In this document: positions 1 to 5,204 of the stretch, one piece after another | Numbering within the stretch: the stretch's first letter is position 1 | How the letters are laid out: each line of letters begins with the position of its first letter | Program-made: the position numbers and the translations under genes | Assembly: GCA_014804495.1 (NCBI GenBank) | Contig: JAAUZS010000011.1 | Span: 11,546 to 16,749 of the forward strand | Length of the DNA stretch: 5,204 bases | Direction of reading: 5' to 3' | Source of the DNA: Lachnospiraceae bacterium | GTDB lineage: Bacteria > Bacillota > Clostridia > Lachnospirales > Lachnospiraceae | Notes under the pieces: model-generated | The model's database searches: none | Told to the model about the DNA's origin: nothing | What the model saw: the letters and a program-made list of their open reading frames with translations, nothing else

Positions 1-903
1 TGTAATTTCTGTGCGCTTACCTTTCATCAGGGCAGAATAGTTCAGGTAAGAAGCCATGAGTCGCTGCTGCGGGAGGCAGAACTGATGACAAAAGACCCTG
101 ATTTTAAAGGCTATATACATGATGTAGGCGGTCCAACTGCCAATTTCAGGCATCCGTCATGTGAGAAGCAGATGACTAAAGGAGCTTGTCGGAATAAGCA
201 GTGTCTTTTTCCAAAGCCATGCTCCAATTTGCATATAGACCATACGGATTATCTTACGCTCCTTAAGAAACTGCGTAGCTTACCGGGAGTAAAGAAGGTC
301 TTTATACGCTCAGGAATCAGATTCGACTATCTGCTTGCAGATAAAGATGATACATTTTTTACGGAACTACTTAAATATCATGTCAGCGGGCAGCTAAGGG
401 TAGCGCCTGAACATATTTCGGATATGGTATTATCAAAAATGGGCAAGCCCGAGCGGTCAGTTTATGAACAATTCGTAAAAAAATATGATAAAATAAATAG
501 CAAAGTTAAAAAAGAGCAGTTTCTTGTGCCATACCTGATGTCATCCCATCCGGGTTCTTCTCTAAAGGAAGCGGTTGAGTTGGCTGAATACTTGAGAGAT
601 ACCGGCTGCAAGCCTGAACAGGTGCAGGATTTTTATCCGACGCCGTCTACGGTATCTACTGTAATGTATTATACCGGAATAGACCCGATTAGCGGGAAGA
701 AGGTATATGTATGCAGAAATCCGCATGAAAAGGCAATGCAGCGTGCTCTTATTCAATACCGTGATCCGAAAAACTATGATTTGGTACGTGAAGCGCTTAT
801 AAAAGCGGGAAGGAAGGACTTAATAGGATTTGATAAGAAATGCCTGATTCCGCCAAGAAAAATAAAGAAACATTATCATAAGTCACGAACTTATACAATA
901 TAA
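1..903 (+). CDS. ygiQ: YgiQ family radical SAM protein (UPF0313), 3' part
   Basis: The reading frame is open from the first base and ends at TAA 901-903, giving 300 residues; the N-terminal part lies outside the window. The visible part opens with CNFC, which I read as the last two cysteines of the CxxxCxxC motif that binds the 4Fe-4S cluster and S-adenosylmethionine. GGPTANF follows at visible residues 43-49, then a second cysteine group (C54, C63, C68, C74), then RVAPEH (133-138), SSHPG (181-185), QVQDFYPTP (207-215) and MYYTG (222-226). These match the order I remember for E. coli YgiQ, including its C-terminal DUF3362 region ending near DLIG..CLIPP. The family is widespread, probably cytosolic, and has no settled reaction to my knowledge. 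The internal ATG at 85 is not the start, because conserved family sequence continues upstream of it. The last six residues are encoded by the left arm and spacer of an inverted repeat. Family assignment is confident; function is not. Confidence 0.93.
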   Translation, partial: CNFCALTFHQGRIVQVRSHESLLREAELMTKDPDFKGYIHDVGGPTANFRHPSCEKQMTKGACRNKQCLFPKPCSNLHIDHTDYLTLLKKLRSLPGVKKVFIRSGIRFDYLLADKDDTFFTELLKYHVSGQLRVAPEHISDMVLSKMGKPERSVYEQFVKKYDKINSKVKKEQFLVPYLMSSHPGSSLKEAVELAEYLRDTGCKPEQVQDFYPTPSTVSTVMYYTGIDPISGKKVYVCRNPHEKAMQRALIQYRDPKNYDLVREALIKAGRKDLIGFDKKCLIPPRKIKKHYHKSRTYTI

Positions 904-970
904 ACAAAAACGGTGCTCATCGCAAGCGCAATCGCACCTTATTTTGTTTATTCAGTTCAAGTTCGTGACT
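881..970. repeat. Nested inverted repeat across the end of ygiQ
   Basis: Three sets of arms share one centre. The outer arms are 12 of 12 perfect: AGTCACGAACTT at 881-892 and AAGTTCGTGACT at 959-970. The middle arms are 9 of 9 perfect: TAAACAAAA at 901-909 and TTTTGTTTA at 942-950. The inner arms are GGTGC at 912-916 and GCACC at 934-938. An 8 by 8 base internal loop separates the outer and middle arms. The apex holds three 6-base units, ATCGCA/AGCGCA/ATCGCA, at 919-936. The left outer arm is coding sequence (last residues of ygiQ) and the right arm is intergenic. It could be an extended terminator hairpin or a small palindromic interspersed element; the sequence alone does not decide. Confidence 0.8.
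901..950 (+). terminator. Probable intrinsic terminator after ygiQ
   Basis: This is a G/C core stem (GGTGC 912-916 with GCACC 934-938) with a 17-base loop. It is followed by the T-rich run TTATTTTGTTTA (939-950), which pairs with the A-rich run TAAACAAAA that begins at the ygiQ stop codon. The A-tract and T-tract symmetry means it could work in both directions. The core is short and the loop long for a textbook terminator, so strength is uncertain. The position directly after a stop codon and before a well-spaced new ribosome binding site supports the call. Confidence 0.6.
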
Positions 971-1020
971 CGCGGCAATAGTTTCACAATTAGCTAAGTA
1001 AGTTATGAAAGGGGGATTTT

Positions 1021-1791
1021 ATGAACATAGCGATTATTACAGGGGCATCTTCTGGAATGGGAAAAGAATTTACCATACAGCTTGCGCCTATTCTTCATAA
1101 AACCGATGAAATTTGGCTGATTGCAAGAAAAAGGGATGAGTTAGAAGAGCTTGCTATAAATATTGAAGAACTGCTTGGAAAGAGAGTTCATGAGTCAGGG
1201 AGAAAGCCCAGAGTTAAGGCGGTTCCCATGGATGTTACGGATGATGTGCAGCTTTCGCATTTTGCGGAGCTTCTAATGATACAGAATGCGGGTATATCTG
1301 TGCTGATAAACTGCGCGGGAGTAGGAACATATGGTGCTTTTGAAAATCTGAGCAGGGACGAAAGTGCGCAAATGGTACGCTTAAACGTACTTGCATTGAC
1401 GCAGATGACTAAATTCTGCCTTCCATATATGAGAAGAGGCAGTACGATAATACAGGTCTCGTCGGGCGCTGCTTTCCTTCCGCAGCGCGATTTTGCGGTT
1501 TATGCCGCATCTAAGGCGTATGTATATTATTTTGGGACAGCCTTAGGAAAAGAGCTTAAAAATAAGGGCATAAATGTAACGGTAGTATGCCCGGGACCTG
1601 TGGATACGCCATTTTTATCTCATGCATACGGAAGATATGGGCAGATAAGTCTGATAAAGAAACTTACAATGGCAAAGCCGGAAAAAGTTGTAAGAAAGGC
1701 GCTTAAGGATTGTAAAAAGAAAAAAGCGGTATCGATTTACGGCATACCGATGAAATTACTATATGGACTGACAAGAGGACTAATAGATTGA
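1021..1791 (+). CDS. SDR family NAD(P)-dependent oxidoreductase
   Basis: A complete classical short-chain dehydrogenase/reductase of 256 residues, the usual size for the family. A single Rossmann-type domain shows the parts in order: the cofactor glycine motif TGASSGMG (7-14), the NCAG motif (97-100), the active-site Asn122 in LNV, Ser148, Tyr161 and Lys165 in YAASK, and PGPVDTPF (191-198). The tetrad Asn-Ser-Tyr-Lys is complete, so the protein should be active. Basic residues right after the second strand (ARKR, 35-38) suggest NADP(H) rather than NAD(H); this is inference. No signal peptide is seen, so it is probably cytosolic. The substrate cannot be told from sequence; closeness to ketoacyl or steroid-type reductases is only general. 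The ATG at 1021 is set by AAAGGGGG (1008-1015) five bases upstream. It heads a run of four closely spaced genes. The C-terminus carries a lysine-rich stretch (CKKKKA, 231-236). Confidence 0.93.
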   Translation: MNIAIITGASSGMGKEFTIQLAPILHKTDEIWLIARKRDELEELAINIEELLGKRVHESGRKPRVKAVPMDVTDDVQLSHFAELLMIQNAGISVLINCAGVGTYGAFENLSRDESAQMVRLNVLALTQMTKFCLPYMRRGSTIIQVSSGAAFLPQRDFAVYAASKAYVYYFGTALGKELKNKGINVTVVCPGPVDTPFLSHAYGRYGQISLIKKLTMAKPEKVVRKALKDCKKKKAVSIYGIPMKLLYGLTRGLID

Positions 1792-1810
1792 GAAAGAAGC
1801 AGGGGATTTA

Positions 1811-2380
1811 ATGAAAAAAAGAGTATCGAAGGGCAGTTATGGGTATATACAATATCATAAAAAGTTTACTGCGATCAGAACGATTGCTTATTTTGCAATT
1901 TCTCTCATGGTATATGGAATCGGAATTTATTCTACGGGAAGCAGCAAAAACCTTCTGACTATAGTAGCGGTACTTGGCTGTCTTCCTTCGTGTAAGAGTG
2001 CGATAAATATGATAATGTTCTTTATGGCGAAGGGATGCAGCAAAGAAGCCCGGGAGAAAATATCACAATACGACGATAAGCTGACCGGTTTTTATGATAT
2101 GTATTTTACATCGTATCAGAAGAATTTTCCCATAAGCCATATGGTATTAAAAGGAAATGTAATATGCGCTTATACAGAAATCGAAAAATGTGACTGTAGT
2201 GCGGGTGAGAAGCATTTAGAACAGATGCTTTTACAGGATGGATATAAGAATGTAACGATTAAGATATTTAATAATCTCGAAAAGTATATTGACCGATTGA
2301 GTCAACTTGAAAAATCCGCTGCCGAAGAGAATAAAAACAGAAACGGTATGATTCAGACACTTTATTCCATATCATTATAA
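1811..2380 (+). CDS. Uncharacterised protein with two membrane segments
   Basis: I do not recognise a named family for these 189 residues. A basic N-terminus (MKKRVSKG) is followed by two hydrophobic stretches, about 22-40 and 47-73, joined by a short polar turn (STGSSKN), so a membrane hairpin is likely. By the positive-inside rule, both the N-terminus and the long C-terminal part should face the cytoplasm. The region from about 74 to 165 looks globular, with a possible strand at 112-122 (VLKGNVICAYT), a CDC cysteine pair at 127-129, a helix around 133-142 and a strand/helix pair at 146-166. The tail (168-180) is charged and polar. AGGGG at 1801-1805 fits the ATG at 1811. The gene starts 19 bases after the dehydrogenase and ends 19 bases before the pseudouridine synthase, so it is probably co-transcribed with them. 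The reading frame and coding character are good; the function is unknown. I have an unverified impression that similar proteins recur in Lachnospiraceae. Confidence 0.85.
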   Translation: MKKRVSKGSYGYIQYHKKFTAIRTIAYFAISLMVYGIGIYSTGSSKNLLTIVAVLGCLPSCKSAINMIMFFMAKGCSKEAREKISQYDDKLTGFYDMYFTSYQKNFPISHMVLKGNVICAYTEIEKCDCSAGEKHLEQMLLQDGYKNVTIKIFNNLEKYIDRLSQLEKSAAEENKNRNGMIQTLYSISL

Positions 2381-2399
2381 ATAATGGAGCAGATATATT

Positions 2400-3470
2400 A
2401 TGTATCAAAGAACAATTACAGAGACGGAAGCAGGACAACGGTTTGATAAATATCTGCGTAAATTACTTCCGGAAGCGGGAAACTCATTTTTATATAAAAT
2501 GCTTCGTAAAAAGAATATCGTACTGAATGATGCAAAAGCTGATGGCAGTGAAAAACTTGTCAAGGGGGATGTGGTAGCCGTTTATTTTTCGGATGAGACT
2601 CTTAATAAGTTTATGGGAACATCAAAACGGCAAGCTGTTACAACATCCGATTATCAGGATAATATCAACGGATACGATGCTTCATTAACTGTGATATCGA
2701 AACTTTTTAACAATATTTCTGTCATATACGAAAACGAGCACATTCTGATAGCGGATAAACCTGCGGGACTGCTTACACAGAAAGCGTCTGCTGAGGACAT
2801 TTCGCTGAATGAATGGCTGATACACTATATGACCCGGAATAATCAGATAACTGAATCTCAGCTTAAGACATTCCGACCGTCAGTCTGCAACAGACTGGAC
2901 AGAAATACAAGCGGTATAGTACTGTGCGCTAAGACCGTGCGTGGAGCACAGATGCTTGGTGATGTGCTTAAAAACCGCAGTATCCATAAATACTACAGGT
3001 TGTATGTAAAAGGAACTCTTGCTAATGAGAGTGTAATTGATGGCTGGTTGATAAAAAATGAGAAAACCAATAAGGTTCAGATAAATACTAAAGAGCATGA
3101 CATTGTAAATAATAGAAACGAAAAAGAAAAGTCTGATAATGTAAATGTAAAAGAAACATATATAAAGACAAGATATGTACCCGTAAAGCAGTATGAAGAT
3201 ATGACCTTGATAGAGGTAGAGCTTATTACAGGTAAGTCACATCAAATCCGTGCGCATCTTGCCGGTATCGGGCATCCACTGTTAGGGGATTATAAATACG
3301 GCGACAGGAGATGGAATGATAAGTATAAAGAGCAATATGGCATCAAACATCAGCTTCTTCATGCTTATAAGGTGGTGTTTCCACACCTCGACGAGCCATT
3401 TACCGATATCAGCGGACGGGAATTTCTGGCGCCGTTACCGGAAATATTCAGTAAAATTACAGATGTATAA
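2400..3470 (+). CDS. RluA family RNA pseudouridine synthase with S4 domain
   Basis: The 356-residue protein should convert specific uridines in RNA to pseudouridine; RluC/RluD-type members act on 23S rRNA. An N-terminal S4 RNA-binding domain covers about 1-65 (QRFDKYLRKLLP early, then a basic helix LYKMLRKKNI and KLVKGDVV). After a polar linker (about 70-105) comes the catalytic domain: ILIADKPAGLL (115-125), then NRLDRNTSG (164-172) with Asp167 as the catalytic aspartate. Next are KYYRLYVKG (197-205), TGKSHQIRAHL (277-287) and GHPLLGDYKYG (291-301). All core motifs are present, so it should be active. A polar Asn/Lys/Glu-rich insert at about 226-252 separates conserved segments. GGAG at 2386-2389 lies 10 bases before the ATG, a little long but acceptable. 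RluC-like is the nearest assignment, but the target uridine cannot be inferred, so no symbol is given. Confidence 0.94.
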   Translation: MYQRTITETEAGQRFDKYLRKLLPEAGNSFLYKMLRKKNIVLNDAKADGSEKLVKGDVVAVYFSDETLNKFMGTSKRQAVTTSDYQDNINGYDASLTVISKLFNNISVIYENEHILIADKPAGLLTQKASAEDISLNEWLIHYMTRNNQITESQLKTFRPSVCNRLDRNTSGIVLCAKTVRGAQMLGDVLKNRSIHKYYRLYVKGTLANESVIDGWLIKNEKTNKVQINTKEHDIVNNRNEKEKSDNVNVKETYIKTRYVPVKQYEDMTLIEVELITGKSHQIRAHLAGIGHPLLGDYKYGDRRWNDKYKEQYGIKHQLLHAYKVVFPHLDEPFTDISGREFLAPLPEIFSKITDV

Positions 3471-3522
3471 ATTTTCAGATATATAAATCTACAGATGCAT
3501 AAAGGAGCAGATTTATAATGGC
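3459..3522 (+). repeat. Four degenerate 16-bp tandem units at the rluA-type/recU junction
   Basis: Four head-to-tail 16-base units start at 3459, 3475, 3491 and 3507: ACAGATGTATAAATTT, TCAGATATATAAATCT, ACAGATGCATAAAGGA and GCAGATTTATAATGGC. All have CAGAT at positions 2-6 and ATAA at positions 9-12. Unit 1 contains the pseudouridine synthase stop codon, unit 3 the AAAGGA of the recU ribosome binding site, and unit 4 the recU start codon. The likeliest origin is local slippage duplication, later worn by mutation. A regulatory role is possible but not shown. Confidence 0.7.
3501..3507 (+). promoter_or_regulatory. Ribosome binding site of recU
   Basis: AAAGGAG lies 10 bases before the ATG at 3518, a close match to the 16S rRNA anti-Shine-Dalgarno sequence with a slightly long spacer. 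It fixes the start of recU and sits inside the third and fourth units of the local 16-bp repeat. Confidence 0.8.
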
Positions 3523-4054
3523 TACTTGGAACTCAAGAGGACTTAGGGGTTCTACACTGGAAGACTTGATTAACCGTACCAATGAGAAGTATTTAGAGAA
3601 TGGTCTGGCGCTGATTCAGAAGATTCCGACTCCGATTACCCCGATTAATATCGATAAGCAGAGCAGGCATATTACGCTTGCTTATTTCGAACAGAAAAGT
3701 ACCGTAGACTATATCGGCGCAGTTCAGGGCATTCCTGTTTGCTTTGACGCAAAGGAATGTGCCGTGGACACTTTCTCTTTACAGAATATCCATGAACATC
3801 AGGTAACGTTTATGGAACAGTTTGAAAAGCAGAAGGGAATAGCATTTTTTCTGATTTATTATACACACAAGGATATCTTCTATTACCTGCCTTACGAGAT
3901 GCTGCGTTTTTTCTGGGACAGGTCTAAGAATGGAGGCAAAAAAAGTTTCCGCTATGAGGAACTTAATCCTGAATATGTTCTTCCGAAAAAGCACGGAATT
4001 CTTGTGCCATATCTGGACATGATACAAAAGGATTTGGATGACAGGGTAGATTAA
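3518..4054 (+). CDS. recU: Holliday junction resolvase RecU
   Basis: RecU cuts four-way DNA junctions during recombinational repair and chromosome segregation in Firmicutes, working with RuvAB and modulating RecA. The 178 residues show the family order: NSRGLRGSTLEDLINRTN (5-22) with Glu15, KIPTPI (35-40), AYFEQKSTVDYIG (55-67) with Asp64, VCFDAKEC (74-81) with Asp77 and Lys79, FSLQNIHEHQ (86-95), GIAFFLIYY (107-115) and YYLPYEML (122-129). Asp64-Asp77-x-Lys79 forms the PD-(D/E)xK nuclease core. Bacillus RecU, as I recall it, has FEAK where this protein has FDAK, a conservative change that should still bind metal. The length is close to other RecU proteins (about 170-200). The start is fixed by AAAGGAG. 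In Bacillus recU is paired with a penicillin-binding protein gene; here it follows a pseudouridine synthase and precedes hisZ. It is probably the last gene of its operon. Confidence 0.93.
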   Translation: MATWNSRGLRGSTLEDLINRTNEKYLENGLALIQKIPTPITPINIDKQSRHITLAYFEQKSTVDYIGAVQGIPVCFDAKECAVDTFSLQNIHEHQVTFMEQFEKQKGIAFFLIYYTHKDIFYYLPYEMLRFFWDRSKNGGKKSFRYEELNPEYVLPKKHGILVPYLDMIQKDLDDRVD

Positions 4055-4066
4055 GTTCCGTTACAC

Positions 4067-4095
4067 TTGCAAAATATGTTATTTAACAATATAAT
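4067..4095 (+). promoter_or_regulatory. Sigma-70-type promoter for hisZ
   Basis: The -35 box TTGCAA (4067-4072; consensus TTGACA, 4 of 6) and a perfect -10 box TATAAT (4090-4095) are separated by the ideal 17 bases. Transcription should begin near 4101-4104, leaving a leader of about 35 bases before the hisZ ATG. The spacer carries a small palindrome, TGTTA-TT-TAACA (4077-4088), which could bind a repressor. The leader is too short for a T-box or a peptide-type attenuator. Confidence 0.75.
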
Positions 4096-4114
4096 TAGTA
4101 TTATTTACGTTGAC

Positions 4115-4122
4115 GGAAAGGA
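4115..4122 (+). promoter_or_regulatory. Ribosome binding site of hisZ, long spacer
   Basis: GGAAAGGA is the only purine-rich match ahead of hisZ. Its last base is 15 bases from the ATG at 4138, longer than the usual 5-10. In the same frame a TTG at 4123 touches the site and a CTG at 4129 sits six bases from it. Neither is clearly better, because the protein from ATG 4138 already matches the family N-terminus. Confidence 0.5.
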
Positions 4123-4137
4123 TTGGTACTGACAGAT

Positions 4138-5204
4138 ATGAGCAGTAAACTGGTACATACGCCGGAAGGTGTCAGGGATATATATGGTGATGAAGAAGAA
4201 AAAAAGCTTGAAGTGGAAAGACTTCTCGGGGAGCGTATTCATGCGTATGGATATCGTGATATTCAGACACCGACATTTGAGTTTTTCGACGTTTTTTCCA
4301 AAGAAGTCGGTACGACGCCGTCTAAAGAATTATATAAGTTTTTTGACAAAGAAGGAAATACGCTGGTGCTTCGTCCTGATTTCACGCCTTCAATTGCCAG
4401 ATGTGCGGCAAAATATTTTATGGAGGATGATACTCCGATACGTTTCTGCTATCGCGGAAATACTTTCACCAATACCTCAAACTTACAGGGTAAATTGAAG
4501 GAAGCAACGCAGATGGGAGCTGAACTCATAGGGGATGCCTCCGTTCAGGCTGATGCAGAAATGATAGCGATGACGATAGAAACCCTTTGCCACGCAGGAC
4601 TTAATGATTTTCAGGTGAGTATAGGAAATCTGGAATATTTCAAAGGTATATGCGCAGAAGCCGGCTTGGACGAGGAGACTGAGCTTACACTCAGGGAACT
4701 CATATCAGGTAAGAATTATTTCGGTGCGGAAGAATTGCTTGAACATAAGAATGTAAAGGAGACTGATAGGGAAATTCTGCTTAAAACAAGTGACCTTTTT
4801 GGCTCCTATGACGCACTTGAAGAGGCGGAAAAGGCAGTCAACAACAAGCGTTCACTTGATGCGATTGAAAGACTGAAACAGGTTTATCATGCGCTTTGCG
4901 ATTATGGCGTGGAAAAGTATATTTCTTTTGACCTGACAATGCTCAGCAAGTATAATTACTATACGGGAATTATTTTTAAAGGCTATACCTACGGAGTAGG
5001 CGATGCAATCGTAAAAGGCGGAAGATATGATACGCTGCTTGGACGTTTCGGGAAAGAAACTCCTGCAATCGGTTTCATGATAGCGGTTGACGATCTGCTT
5101 TTAGCAATGGACAGACAGAAGGTCATGATTGCCAAGCCGGAGAGACCAATACAGATTTATTATAACGAAGAAAATTTCAGTGATAAGCTGAAAGAAGCAA
5201 AAGC
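4138..5204 (+). CDS. hisZ: ATP phosphoribosyltransferase regulatory subunit HisZ, 3' end cut
   Basis: The frame stays open to the right edge, giving 355 complete codons of a protein usually near 390-420 residues. HisZ is a histidyl-tRNA synthetase paralogue that pairs with short HisG for the first step of histidine synthesis and carries feedback control by histidine. The start TPEGVRDIYG (8-17) is the class II synthetase N-terminus. Next come DIQTPTFEFFDVFS (41-54), the motif-2-like LVLRPDFTPSIARCAA (76-91), FCYRGNTF (103-110), QMGAELIG (125-132), GNLEYFKGI (163-171), YYTGIIFKGY (274-283), GGRYDTLLGRFG (294-305) and PAIGFMIAVDDLL (309-321). Where true HisRS has an RGLDYY-type catalytic arginine motif, this protein has LSKYNYYTG (269-277), which favours HisZ over HisRS. 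It has its own promoter, so it probably opens a his operon; short hisG is expected next, outside the window. Confidence 0.92.
   Translation, partial: MSSKLVHTPEGVRDIYGDEEEKKLEVERLLGERIHAYGYRDIQTPTFEFFDVFSKEVGTTPSKELYKFFDKEGNTLVLRPDFTPSIARCAAKYFMEDDTPIRFCYRGNTFTNTSNLQGKLKEATQMGAELIGDASVQADAEMIAMTIETLCHAGLNDFQVSIGNLEYFKGICAEAGLDEETELTLRELISGKNYFGAEELLEHKNVKETDREILLKTSDLFGSYDALEEAEKAVNNKRSLDAIERLKQVYHALCDYGVEKYISFDLTMLSKYNYYTGIIFKGYTYGVGDAIVKGGRYDTLLGRFGKETPAIGFMIAVDDLLLAMDRQKVMIAKPERPIQIYYNEENFSDKLKEAK

Noticed and set aside
562..756. Open frame of 64 codons on the - strand
   Set aside because: It lies fully inside the conserved ygiQ coding region, has no ribosome binding site of note and an unremarkable product.
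971..1020. Promoter for the dehydrogenase gene
   Set aside because: TTCACA at 983-988 resembles a -35 box, but the sequence 16-17 bases downstream (ATGAAA/TGAAAG) is not a -10 box. I see no credible pair here.
2880..3098. Open frame of 72 codons on the - strand
   Set aside because: It is antisense to the catalytic core of the pseudouridine synthase, which has all family motifs. The low GC content explains the chance open frame.
3459..3522. Possible CRISPR array
   Set aside because: The 16-bp units are directly adjacent, degenerate and without unique spacers, so this is a simple tandem repeat.
3779..4027. Open frame of 82 codons on the - strand
   Set aside because: It is antisense to recU, whose conserved motifs cover the same bases; nothing supports a second gene.
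4055..4137. T-box leader or terminator between recU and hisZ
   Set aside because: The gap is only 83 bases and is largely occupied by the promoter. There is no T-box-sized structure and no G/C stem followed by a T run.
4169..4498. Open frame of 109 codons on the + strand in another frame
   Set aside because: It overlaps the conserved N-terminal half of hisZ in a different frame, and the product is an Arg/Phe/Lys-rich string with no recognisable domain.
1..5204. Mobile element, phage or defence system
   Set aside because: Every sizeable open frame that is real is a housekeeping-type gene or a small membrane protein. No transposase, integrase, tRNA-flanked junction or abrupt change in composition is visible.

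Overview
The window looks like a stretch of core chromosome from a low-GC, Gram-positive anaerobe of the Clostridia, most likely Lachnospiraceae (the Roseburia/Butyrivibrio kind). The reasons are the A/T-rich sequence with many AGA and ATA codons, strong AGGAG/GGGGG-type ribosome binding sites, a RecU-type Holliday junction resolvase (a Firmicutes hallmark), and a HisZ of the type that accompanies short HisG. The family assignment comes from remembered protein resemblance, not from a search.

All six genes lie on the + strand. Positions 1-903 are the 3' half of a YgiQ-type radical SAM protein, cut by the left edge between the first and second cysteines of its iron-sulfur motif. Its 3' end runs into a nested inverted repeat (881-970), whose inner part looks like an intrinsic terminator. 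Four closely spaced genes follow: a short-chain dehydrogenase (1021-1791), a small two-helix membrane protein of unknown function (1811-2380), an RluA-family pseudouridine synthase (2400-3470) and RecU (3518-4054). Gaps are 19, 19 and 47 bases with no terminator visible between them, so they probably share a transcript, although I see no convincing promoter in front of the first. The 83-base gap after recU holds a near-consensus sigma-70-type promoter (TTGCAA, 17 bases, TATAAT). It starts a new unit with hisZ (4138 to beyond the right edge), probably the head of a histidine biosynthesis operon.

The genes do not form one pathway. They are a housekeeping mix: a radical SAM protein of unclear role, a redox enzyme, RNA modification, DNA recombination and chromosome segregation, and histidine biosynthesis. 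I see no mobile element, CRISPR array, defence system, tRNA or rRNA. The less ordinary points are small-scale: the nested palindrome that also encodes the end of ygiQ, a four-unit 16-bp degenerate tandem repeat that carries the rluA-family stop codon and the recU start codon, near-identical translation leaders shared between operon genes, and the uncharacterised membrane protein.
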